Assembly: GCA_037157565.1 (NCBI GenBank)
Contig: JAZHRO010000003.1
Coordinates: forward strand, 72,480,501-72,544,500
Direction of reading: 5' to 3'
DNA: 64,000 nucleotides
Source: Thalassia testudinum
Lineage: Eukaryota; Streptophyta; Magnoliopsida; Alismatales; Hydrocharitaceae
Shown: piece after piece, positions 35,254 to 43,368 of the stretch
Numbering within the stretch: the first letter of the stretch is position 1
Layout: every line of letters begins with the position of its first letter
The notes under the pieces: generated by a model
Seen by the model: only the letters and a program-made list of their open reading frames with translations
What the model was told of the DNA's origin: nothing
Databases searched by the model: none
Made by a program: the position numbers and the translations under genes

Positions 35254-36715
35254 GTTTGTGGAGGAGGAGGATGATTTGGCTTGTTTTCTAGATTTATCAG
35301 TCAATTCAAACAATTCAAGGTTTTGTGACCTCCTCCCAAACATGCACTACCGCAGGAAGAATTAGGGCGATAAGATAGGAAAAGAGATGAGAGAAATGAT
35401 GCTGCAAAGGTACACTTGATGACAAATCAATTAAATCAAATTCCTAACCTCTACAGTGTGCCCTTACACCTAAAGATCTAAGTTACCTACTATCACGAAC
35501 TACGGAACCGAATGCTAGCATCGCGGAACCACCAGGTCAGATTGAAAGGCTGTTTGCCCCAGTCTTAGACACTCGATAGCACGCGGGAACTCTCACCAAC
35601 ACGTAGCCAGTACACGCAGGTAGTTAGACCTCAAATCCTTAAGAAGGGTCAAGTTACTACCAGTTTTAGTTAGAGGCTTATGGTCAAGTGCTTTTGGAAT
35701 GTGAAGGGCATTATTTACGGGTAATGCCCAAGTGATTGATTTTCAGAGTGTGTAAAACAAGCATGCAATAGGGAAATCTCCCTGAATTGAAGTTTTTAAT
35801 TGGTGAATGGTTTTTAGAGTTGAGCATTAAGTTGTATGAATTTTACGATTTCGCTGAATTACCAATTCAACCAATCTTTGGGTTTTTGAGAGAATACAGG
35901 TTTTCTTCAAAGCCCAACAAACCCTTCTTCAATATCAGTTGGTTAATGCATGCTAAAATGCAATGGGCTACCCTAAATGGAGATTTCTATTTGTGGATGC
36001 ATGAATCAGTTTTAGAGTTTATGTGAAAGGGAGCCAAAGCACTTCAATTCAAGTGCTCCTAATCACCAAAAAGATGTCCACACAAGGCTCAACCAAAAGA
36101 TAAAGAAAATCAAATTGTTGGGGTTGAATTATTCGAGATCGAATCTTAGGCAAGTTGAAAAGTCGTGGTGGGGTTGGAATCAACTTAATTCCAAGTCTAC
36201 CCACCAAAAATGTGGCCCCGAATTTGCAGATAAGTGAGGCAAAGAGGGGTGCAATCAATCTTTTGATGTGCCTCAAAGAATACTTCACACGGTGAAAAAT
36301 TCAACAATCAAGGTTCTCGGATTTTCACTATGCGAAGTAGGGCGGGAAATCCCGGGGCGGTGGGAGTGAAGACAATCAATCAAACAAGTGAATTTTAGTC
36401 CACTTGCCCCAAGAGATCCGAAAAAGTTTTTCTAGTTTTTTTTTTTTTTAATGATTTTTTTTATTAAGGTGATAAGTTAACCCTAGTTGCTAAGAAAAGA
36501 AACATACTTGTTCAGCAACGTGTGCGAAGCTCCAATGCAATGTCGGCAACTTCATGCTCTCATTCTCGCCTTGGATCTGCTCACGTCTTCGACTTCGTTT
36601 GCCTGCCTTTTCCTTGCAACATGTTCACCTGAATACCAAAAATAGAGATACCTGTGAAGAGAGAAGAGAAGAGAAAAAATTACAGGAATAGAGTAAAAAC
36701 TTACTTGAAGGTGCA
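35254..36715 (-). other. B 5' leader
   Basis: Noncoding stretch between PBS and gag. It is homologous to the D leader at 58251-59560 (reverse orientation), for instance the CACTTGAATTGAAGTGCTTT block near 36030 and 58920. No coding blocks are seen. Confidence 0.65.
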
Positions 36716-36735
36716 CTTCCTTGGCAACGGCACCA
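36716..36735 (-). promoter_or_regulatory. B primer binding site
   Basis: The minus strand reads TGGTGCCGTTGCCAAGGAAG, nine bases after the LTR end. D has TGGTGCCGTTACCAAGGAGG at the same place. Confidence 0.75.
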
Positions 36736-36744
36736 GAAAAGGTG

Positions 36745-38324
36745 TGGTGTCGGTCCCGAATAGGTTGTTAATATGATGAGTTTATCGTTGAAGTGTGCAT
36801 AGTGGTTAACCTAAATCAGACCTAACCATCTCTTTATAAAATTTTTAACCTGGCCTAATTGATTTTATCTTGGCCACTTTTAGGCCCAGGGTCGAACTCA
36901 AGGAAGTGGGGTACAAGTCAAGTTTCTACGCCTTTCCTACAATGTGTCTCTTCCGTTCGTTTATTGTGTTTTTGGTGTTTTTCTATTTAGATTTTTTTTC
37001 TGGTAATCTTTGTCCTTGAGGCACACCCTCCAAATTAAGTTCTTCTCTTTGAGCCAAAATAGGGTTCCAAAATGGGTCTTCCTATTTGCAAGATGGAGTA
37101 CCTGCAAGGCAAGGATTATATTTTCTCTTTTATATATCTTTTTATCTTTTTACTAATAGGAAAGCGAAACAGAAATAAAGTAAATATAGTATATATATAT
37201 AGGTATATATTATGTATATATAAGTAGGTGTGTATATATGTATATATATATATATGTATCTATACATAGTTATATAGGTAATAGTATATATATAGATATA
37301 TGTATATTTATATATATATATGTATATAAATATAAGTATATATATCAGTATATATATGTGTATATATATATATATATGTATATGTATGTATATAGACTAA
37401 TACATAGTTCTATAAGTACTAATATTTGTATAAATATATATATATAAGTATATAGATATATATATATATAAGTATATATATATATGTATGTATGTATACT
37501 AATACATAAGTATATAGGTACTACTATATGTATAAATATAAGAATATATATATATATATGTATATAAATATCAATATATATATGTATATAATAGTGTATA
37601 GGTGTGTGTGTGTGCATGGAAGTGTGAGTGTATGTGTGTGTGAGTGTCGGTAAAGAGAGTGTTGTGAGAGAGAGTGAGAGAGAGAGAGAGCGAGAGAGAG
37701 AGAGGGCAGGAGAGATGGAACTACTGGAGTTAAGGCATCTGGAGCTTCCACGCAACGTCTGATGGCTTCATGCACGTGCAGGCGCGTATGCGTGCGGAGA
37801 GGCGCGCGCTTGAGGGAGTGGCCACACACAAAGGAGGCCGCAGCGCACCGCGCTGCATGGAGAGCAGGCGCTGGCGCTCGCAGGTGCATGTGGTGAAGGG
37901 AGCCAGGGAAAGCAGGAGCTGGGAGAGGGCTGGCGCACGTAGACATACGCGAGTGGGTGTGGGCGACGTGCATGGAGGCGTGCAGGCAGGTGCACGCACG
38001 GGCGAACGGCGGTAGCAGAGAGCCGGGTGATCAGTAAAGTGAGAAGCTCACCAGTCACCCCACTGTAGCCACAGTGTCACGCAGACCCTCGTGAATAGTG
38101 GCTACAGTGTAAGGCCACGCTGCGCAACAACATACGGGCCGTTGTGTGAGTGCAGACGGCTCGGCGCATGCCGTGGAGTCGCCTCAGCTGGTGGCTTGCA
38201 GGCGGAGGGTTGCGATATTGTGCGCGGAGAAGGCTGCTGGTGTGCGTAGTGGAGGCCGGCGGCGATGGCTACTTGCACGGTGGCTTGCAAGAGTTGGCAG
38301 GGGCATGCGGAGAGGCTTGGTTGG
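36745..38324 (-). repeat. B element 5' LTR, truncated at the A element
   Basis: It begins TGGTGTCGGTCCCG and follows the 3' LTR through its TA, TG and GA tracts and part of the GC-rich block. It breaks at 38324, corresponding to about 30114 in the 3' LTR. The missing 0.85 kb does not reappear beyond the A element. Confidence 0.85.
37185..37605. repeat. TA-rich microsatellite in the B 5' LTR
   Basis: About 420 bp of TA-rich units. It is less than half as long as the tract in the partner LTR, although LTRs are identical at insertion. Confidence 0.9.
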
Positions 38325-39060
38325 TGTTGAGCGCGAATCTACGCTAACGTGTTTGGTTTTTGGAAAAACCCGTCGTTGTAGTTCGAAAGCGAAGGATTCG
38401 TGTTCAACAAATAAAATTTATACCGAAATAAGAATTCCGGGTCGAACACAGGGAGGCGAACGTTTGATTTAAAAACTCCGCGTTTCTTTTTATTTTGTCA
38501 CAAAGAAACTCAATTTAAACTATCTAAGTATCTACAACAAATAAAAGAGAGAGAGGGAGTAAGAGAGAGCGAAGGAATACTATACATGGAAATCAAAATG
38601 AGATGTAGAATAGACAAGGAATTTATCATAAAAGAGTTCTTTCATTACAACTAGAAAACATAAAACAATTACTCTAGAAAGCATTAAAAGAATGGAGGGA
38701 GAAATGTCCTCCTCGACGATCGCTCGGAGGACGAATAGACTACTCTAGAAAGCAGTAAATCTATACTAGAAAGCAGTAAAAAGAATAGGGAGAGAGAAAT
38801 CCTCCTCGACGGTCGCTTGGAGGATGAGCCGGACGGGACGACGCCTGGACGAAGGAGAACGAAGCGGGACGAAGGAGGACGAAGCAGAAGAACGGGAACG
38901 AAGCAGCACGCCGTCGTCGTCGCGGGATCCACTTCCGAAGGAGGACAAAAATTTGGACTTTATCTCGCGAGAAGCATCCCGGGTGTGGGACAAGCTTCTC
39001 TTGAGCTTTGGAGAGGTAGAGAGGAGAAGGAAGGGATGAAAATTTCGTATGGAGGGGGTC

Positions 39061-39070
39061 TCCTTTTATA
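39061..39070 (-). promoter_or_regulatory. Likely TATA box of the A 3' LTR
   Basis: TATAAAAGGA on the minus strand in the context CAACTATAAAAGGAGACC. It is identical in the other LTR (about 45044-45053) and recognisable in A3 at about 49844-49853 (ACTATAAGAGGACC). Confidence 0.65.
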
Positions 39071-39128
39071 GTTGCAAGGAGTGGGGGCAAAATGGACATT
39101 ACATCTTCAAAATAATAAATAAGGGGTC

Positions 39129-39156
39129 TTTAGTGACGGATAAAACCGTCGCTAAA
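39129..39156. repeat. Inverted repeat with T-run loop (A 3' LTR)
   Basis: TTTAGTGACGG and CCGTCGCTAAA face each other over six bases, giving an 11-bp stem with one G-T pair. On the minus strand the loop is TTTTAT, which is the first run of four T after the tRNA-like B box. The copy in the 5' LTR is at 45112-45139. Confidence 0.8.
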
Positions 39157-39244
39157 GCCCCGCCGTCGCCGTCGCCGCCGCACCCACGCGCGCTCGCTCG
39201 GCTGGCCTGCGCGCGTAACGCAGACGCACGTCCGCGTCGTCTCA

Positions 39245-39270
39245 GCCGTCCGATCGCGAGATCGGACGGC
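39245..39270. repeat. Inverted repeat GCCGTCCGATC (A 3' LTR)
   Basis: Perfect 11-bp arms GCCGTCCGATC/GATCGGACGGC with a 4-base loop. The 5' LTR copy is at 45227-45252. A3 keeps a decayed form near 49590. Confidence 0.8.
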
Positions 39271-39434
39271 TTAGATCGCGTCCGCGCCCGCTGCGTAGCG
39301 CGCCGCCCGCGTGCGATCGCGCGCCCACCAGAGCGTCCAATTGCGCGTCGGCGCTATCGGGCGCGCGCGGCCGTTGGATCTTCATCCGACGCTCGTGCGC
39401 GCCCGCTCGCCCGCGCCTTCGACCCCCTCTCCGC

Positions 39435-39486
39435 GGCTCGAACCCGCGACCTCCGCTTCGCCCGCAGCTGCGTCGCCGCTGCGCTA
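39435..39486 (-). promoter_or_regulatory. tRNA-like RNA polymerase III promoter (A and B boxes) in the A 3' LTR
   Basis: On the minus strand TAGCGCAGCGG (39486-39476) fits the tRNA A box and GGGTTCGAGCC (39445-39435) fits the B box, about 41 bases apart as in tRNA genes. Both are intact in the 5' LTR (45468-45458 and 45427-45417). In the diverged A3 they read TAGCGCATTGG and GGGTCAAATCC at the same spacing. There is no complete cloverleaf, so it is not a tRNA gene. It may be an old SINE or tRNA-derived piece fixed in the LTR. Confidence 0.65.
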
Positions 39487-39498
39487 CGCGGGCGAAAT

Positions 39499-39557
39499 GG
39501 TCGCGCGGACGTTTTTAAACGCGCGCGACCGCAGCCGTTGGATCGAGATCCAACGGC
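39499..39557. repeat. Two adjacent inverted repeats (A 3' LTR)
   Basis: GGTCGCGCG/CGCGCGACC (39499-39507, 39522-39530) and GCCGTTGGATC/GATCCAACGGC (39534-39544, 39547-39557). The second is CCATTGGATC/GATCCAATGG in A2 and A3, changed on both arms so pairing is kept. CpG decay alone would give the same pair of changes. Confidence 0.75.
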
Positions 39558-39613
39558 AGAGAGGGGACGTTGCGCGGACTTCACAGGACTCCTGCGGCCG
39601 ATTGGGCGGCTGG

Positions 39614-39635
39614 GATGGCGCCACGTGGCGCCATC
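39614..39635. promoter_or_regulatory. 22-bp palindrome centred on a G-box
   Basis: GATGGCGCCACGTGGCGCCA is followed by TC, making a perfect 22-bp palindrome. Its core GCCACGTGGC is the ideal G-box bound by plant bZIP and bHLH factors. The 5' LTR copy (45596-45615) and A2 (1634-1653) keep the CACGTG core. A3 has CACATG. Confidence 0.7.
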
Positions 39636-40089
39636 TTGGCCGTCCATCTTCTGGAAGTTGTAGATGGTGCCACGGATGTCGGATTGACTCGATTTTTTTG
39701 TCGTTCGACTGCGATCGTCGATCCGAATTCATCCGTGTGGTCGGATTTTCCATCTGAAGTGCGGATTTACACCATCCTGGCCCTTGATCTTCTAGGGTTC
39801 CCCAGTCTCTATCTGATGCTACGGATGCCTGATTAGGGCGATCTTGGAGTCGTTGAACTCCAATCGTCGCCCTGATCATATCCATACGGTTGGATCTTTG
39901 ATCCGAGGCCCCGATAAAATATTTGCCCTGTCCAAGCACATAAAAGGAGACAATTAACCTCCATTTTATTCAAACTACTCTAAATGCAAGATGATGCATG
40001 TAATGCAATATTTATATCATGAAATGCAATCCTATGCTTAAGAACATGCATAAATAGACATTTTAAGTAGTGTAAATGTGTTTACATCA

Positions 40090-40126
40090 TACCCCCATGC
40101 CTATCTTTTGCTAGTCCCTAGCAAAA
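40090..40126 (-). promoter_or_regulatory. A polypurine tract and perfect hairpin
   Basis: TACCCCCATGCC follows the LTR on the plus strand. TTTTGCTAG-TCC-CTAGCAAAA at 40106-40126 is identical to the B hairpin. Confidence 0.85.
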
Positions 40127-40747
40127 AGTATATGCTATTTATAAAAGAATTAGGTTAGATTATTTGGACCTGAGTTATTTTCAATCATTAAGAAATTGTC
40201 TACTTAAGAACTGAACTTTCAAAGACACAACAGTGCCCGGGTATCAGCCAAAATGCAGACCGCCTCAAGCCTCGCCTTATTCAAAGAAAAATTTCTTTTT
40301 CTGTTTTTACTCTCTTTTTTTAGATTTTCAAATTTTAGGGCTTAAGAGTGGCTTTCTACGGCCATTCAACTCACCCAAGATTTGATGAGAACCCTAAGTT
40401 TTAAGCATCTTATTGTGATTGTGATAGACTCGTTGACCGGCAATTAAAACGGACTTCGGATTTCTACGCCTCTAGGTGACCTCAAAAAGAATTCTGCCTA
40501 AAGGTGTATCTTTACAACCGGTAGCTTTCTCCCTACTTTTATTTTTTAACGGGGTCAACACAAGGGTGAATCCAGTGTATATCTCCCCGGTTTATTCTAC
40601 TTCTCCGCTTCTTCCTAAGTGTTTTGGGAATTTTTAGTGCATTTTCTGAGCTGGGTTCTGGACAACCGGTCGATGAGCTGTTACCACCGACAACTTGCCA
40701 GCCATACTCGTGCGGCGAAGTGTGGCTTATTTCTTTTTGTTCTTTTC

Positions 40748-40778
<31 letters not shown>

Positions 40779-41298
40779 GTAGGTGGCTTCCCTGGTCTAA
40801 GATTTACCTAAAGGCAGCAAAAAGAGAAAGGTCCAGTGACTGGGCTCTGGACAACCTACCTATGGGCTGTTACCCACGATAACTTGCCAGCCATATCACC
40901 CTAGAAGGTTCATTAGCTACCCAATTTCCGTTAAAATCGCCAAACAACGAGTCAGTGCAAAGAAAGTGTGTAGATGCTTAAGACTCAAAATTCCCTCACA
41001 TCAGAGGGTGGGTTGATAAGTCGTGTACTTATCACCCAAACTTATTTACTCCAATTAAAATAAAATTCAAGTTGGCGAGAACTCGAAAAACAAATCCACA
41101 TTTTAGTGGATACATAGGCTGATTAAGTCCAAAGACCTGAAGGGTCTTTGTGTTCAGAACATAATATAGTATTTCTTAAGATCGAAAATTTTCTGAAACC
41201 CAAATTCTCTTTCCTAATTTTGAATTTTTTTTTTGTTTTTTTTTTTTTAAATAAAACAAATCTACGGAGCTGACGAATGAATTCAAAGATAAATATCC
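40127..41298 (-). other. A 3' noncoding region with a duplicated module
   Basis: A block with CTGGACAACC, GAGCTGTTACC or GGGCTGTTACCCACGA, and CAACTTGCCAGCC or TAACTTGCCAGCC occurs at about 40647-40700 and again at 40842-40895. A2 has the same pair. T-rich spacers separate the copies. No frame is convincing. Confidence 0.65.
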
Positions 41299-41334
41299 AT
41301 CCCCCCATGCCTATCTAATGCAATGTCCTCATTG
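41299..41334 (-). promoter_or_regulatory. Second PPT-like motif of A
   Basis: CCCCCCATGCCTATC followed by GCAATGTCCTCAT on the plus strand. On the sense strand the stop codon of the 597-codon frame (41329-41331) lies inside the motif. Related motifs sit at 7601, 11809, 32026 and 63007. Confidence 0.7.
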
Positions 41335-43122
41335 TATTAAAAAGACATAAAATAGAGTGGAAAAGCGTAGAAAGCACCTAAATTGCGTGGATATCGGGTC
41401 CGCTCCGAGATGAAAATGAAAAAGAACTGTATATGTGCTGAGTTTAGTGCCTTCAGCTAGGCACACTATACAAAGAAAAGAAATGAAGAATTCACATGTG
41501 CAGGTCAGAATTAGAATAAACAGAAGAATCCTCTGACCTGTCAGCAGAGGTCCACAGATGTGGACCAGATTGTGGTGTAGACCCACACCCCATAATCGAG
41601 AATATCTTAGGTTCTGGATAAAAATTACCCAAAACCTAAAATCAGAATGCAAGCGGGGTCGGGCCTGCGATTTGTGAGGATGCAACCCAAGGCCAAAATG
41701 TCGGGTTACAGAGAATTGAAGCTCAAAAGGATAATCGTTAAATGTGTGCTTGAGTTTTACATCCTCGAAACAAATGTCGTAAGGGTTCTGATTTGATGGT
41801 TTCAGTTTAAAAGGAACCCTTCGACTCAATCTTCCATTTCCTCCAAAATTGACTTCCCAAATCAGAATTTCCCAGCTCCTATCCTCCTCATTCAGCATAC
41901 CAAATTCCATGACCTCTTGTATATTCATCACCCCGTCTGAAATCTCCAAGTCTAGATGATGTGGCAAAATCAAAATTGACTTGGGTCTAATTATCTCAGA
42001 ATTAGAATCATCAATAAGCTCAACAGGGTGTAACTGATAATCAGGGCATTGAATTAATTCCTCCAGAAAATGCGATTCTGGGTCTGTATCGTGTGCCCTA
42101 ATAAGATCAGTTTCCTCAGTTATTGGGCTATCAAATGATCTATCAGATTCCTCAGGCCCAATCGTCTCACAAAAATCGTGATTTGAAAACTCGTGTGAGA
42201 CTTCGCAACTTGAATCTTCACCATCAGGATCCGTATCAATGTATGTCCCAAAATCATTTGTCACTTTGCGTTCCAAGGAGACATACGTTTCCTCGTAACC
42301 CGGCTCAGGGATTTCAGGTGAAGAAATCAAATCATCCTTAATTGGTTGTTTTAATTCAATCTGGTCAGCTTCGTAACACGTGTCCCCCCCAACAGGTGCC
42401 TGAGCGGGTTCTATCATTGGCTTTCCTGAAGAGAGTTCATCCTGGGAATTATTCCAAGATTGAATCAAAGCAACCACGAATCTCATCCTCAATTTTGCTA
42501 ATTTCCCAAGTAGAAACTCACCCGGGTTCTTATCCTTAACATCCTGGAGCCAATCCAACAAAGACTTGTTTAAATCATCAATCATTTCAATCAGGGGCTC
42601 CAATCTCTCAATGCAAGGTATTGGCTGAACTTCTAAAGATTGAATGATATTCCTCAAGTTAGCCAGAACCCTATCTTGAACCTGATTAACCTGAACCAAA
42701 TGAGTTGGTTCAGGGTTGGGCGGGTTTGACATCAATGTAGAGGAATTAACGAATTGAGATTCGTTATACCCATCCTGATAATAGGTCATTTCAGATTGTT
42801 CAAAAGATGGAGATGACCTAAAGGCAGTGAAATCAGAGGATAGGTAAGGATCAGTGTATCCTTCTTGATTGTAGATCGCATTAGGTTGTTCATGAATGGA
42901 GGACGATCTATAATCGATGCAACTCTGAGAAGGATAGAATTGAGAATCACAGTGTTCAGGGTTAGACCCTAAACACGGGGGTCCGGAATTGTATCCCCAA
43001 TCCAAATTATCCCAACTAACTGATAGTCTATTACAATACGAATTGGGATAATCGTCATGTTGAGGATAATTTACAACAGGAGGGAAAGAGCGGGAATGCG
43101 TGAAATATGTGGAAGGATTCAT
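41329..43122 (-). CDS. Intact 597-aa ORF of unknown function in the A element
   Basis: The first ATG is at 43122 (MNPSTYFTHSRSFPP). The frame is also open upstream to 43158, but without an earlier ATG. Residues 1-130 are rich in Tyr, Ser, Pro and Asn, with two 27-residue repeats (72-98 and 102-128) sharing EQ, Y-x-Q-x-GY and SS positions. Residues of about 130-235 look helical (DRVLANLRNIIQSLEVQPI, MIDDLNKSLLDWLQDV). A long acidic stretch follows. Near the end, residues 532-556 (ILLFILILT through CLA) could cross a membrane. No retroelement enzyme, gag or zinc-knuckle motif is present. A T-rich TTTGTATTGCAG just upstream (43148-43159) resembles a 3' splice site, so expression may involve splicing. 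An envelope-like role is possible but unproven. The part after about residue 470 could be a non-selected extension. Confidence 0.7.
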   Translation of the reverse strand: MNPSTYFTHSRSFPPVVNYPQHDDYPNSYCNRLSVSWDNLDWGYNSGPPCLGSNPEHCDSQFYPSQSCIDYRSSSIHEQPNAIYNQEGYTDPYLSSDFTAFRSSPSFEQSEMTYYQDGYNESQFVNSSTLMSNPPNPEPTHLVQVNQVQDRVLANLRNIIQSLEVQPIPCIERLEPLIEMIDDLNKSLLDWLQDVKDKNPGEFLLGKLAKLRMRFVVALIQSWNNSQDELSSGKPMIEPAQAPVGGDTCYEADQIELKQPIKDDLISSPEIPEPGYEETYVSLERKVTNDFGTYIDTDPDGEDSSCEVSHEFSNHDFCETIGPEESDRSFDSPITEETDLIRAHDTDPESHFLEELIQCPDYQLHPVELIDDSNSEIIRPKSILILPHHLDLEISDGVMNIQEVMEFGMLNEEDRSWEILIWEVNFGGNGRLSRRVPFKLKPSNQNPYDICFEDVKLKHTFNDYPFELQFSVTRHFGLGLHPHKSQARPRLHSDFRFWVIFIQNLRYSRLWGVGLHHNLVHICGPLLTGQRILLFILILTCTCEFFISFLCIVCLAEGTKLSTYTVLFHFHLGADPISTQFRCFLRFSTLFYVFLIQ

Positions 43123-43206
43123 GAGATACGGGAGGAAGAAAGGTGCCCTGCAATACAAACAATCAAACCTGTCCTTAAATGGGTTAGCCTACAGACCTAC
43201 AGACTC

Positions 43207-43365
43207 TCAAAACCCGTCTTGAGGTAAAGGAACGATTTGATCTACTTCTGTCTGTTCAATCCAACCAGTTAGAAGGAGGGACTGGGGAGAAGGTTCTTCC
43301 TTCGGCTTGCGCCTCCGGTTCCTAGTGTACCCCCCAGCCGCGATCGTTTGACTCTGCTCCCCTAG
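43207..43365 (-). CDS. Conserved 52-codon frame in the A leader
   Basis: The minus strand is open from a TAG at 43366-43368 to a TGA at 43207. It has no ATG, so it would be an exon or be reached by other means. It encodes a basic stretch GYTRNRRRKPKEEPSPQ followed by LLLTGWIEQ. The A3 leader (54347-54502) encodes GYTRNWRRKPKEEPSPQ and LLLTSWID in the same frame. In the first 25 shared codons most changes are silent. The basic run resembles a nuclear localisation signal. Function unknown. Confidence 0.5.
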   Translation of the reverse strand, partial: LGEQSQTIAAGGYTRNRRRKPKEEPSPQSLLLTGWIEQTEVDQIVPLPQDGF

Positions 43366-43368
43366 CTA

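Larger units (their letters stand above)
28046..38324 (-). mobile_element. B element: gag-protease-only LTR retrotransposon, 5' LTR truncated
   Basis: Minus orientation: partial 5' LTR (36745-38324), PBS (36716-36735), leader, gag (about 35253-33240), protease with an extension (about 33240-32396), 3' noncoding DNA, PPT (30960) and complete 3' LTR (28046-30959). There is no reverse transcriptase, RNase H or integrase, so movement would need enzymes from another element. It inserted in the F 5' LTR. The expected target duplication is GAGAT (28041-28045), but the partner is lost because the A element begins inside the 5' LTR at 38325. Confidence 0.85.
38325..40089 (-). repeat. A element 3' LTR
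   Basis: It begins TGTTGAGCGCGAATC and ends GTTTACATCA on the plus strand, followed by the PPT. The part 39146-39640 is extremely GC- and CpG-rich and contains several palindromes and a tRNA-like promoter. Long open frames in this part (such as 39049-39663 on the plus strand) are antisense to the element and arise from the lack of AT. Confidence 0.92.

Noticed and set aside
37238..37447. YIYIYI-type frames in the TA tracts (also 29053-29256 and 57032-57397)
   Set aside because: Pure microsatellite translation, no start context, and different length in each copy.
39049..39663. Long plus-strand open frame (204 codons) in the A LTR, with relatives at 39311-39757 and 45293-45739
   Set aside because: It runs antisense to the element through a GC-rich block where stops are rare. 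Several phases and both strands are open at once. Small indels shift the frame between the two LTRs, so it is not under coding constraint.
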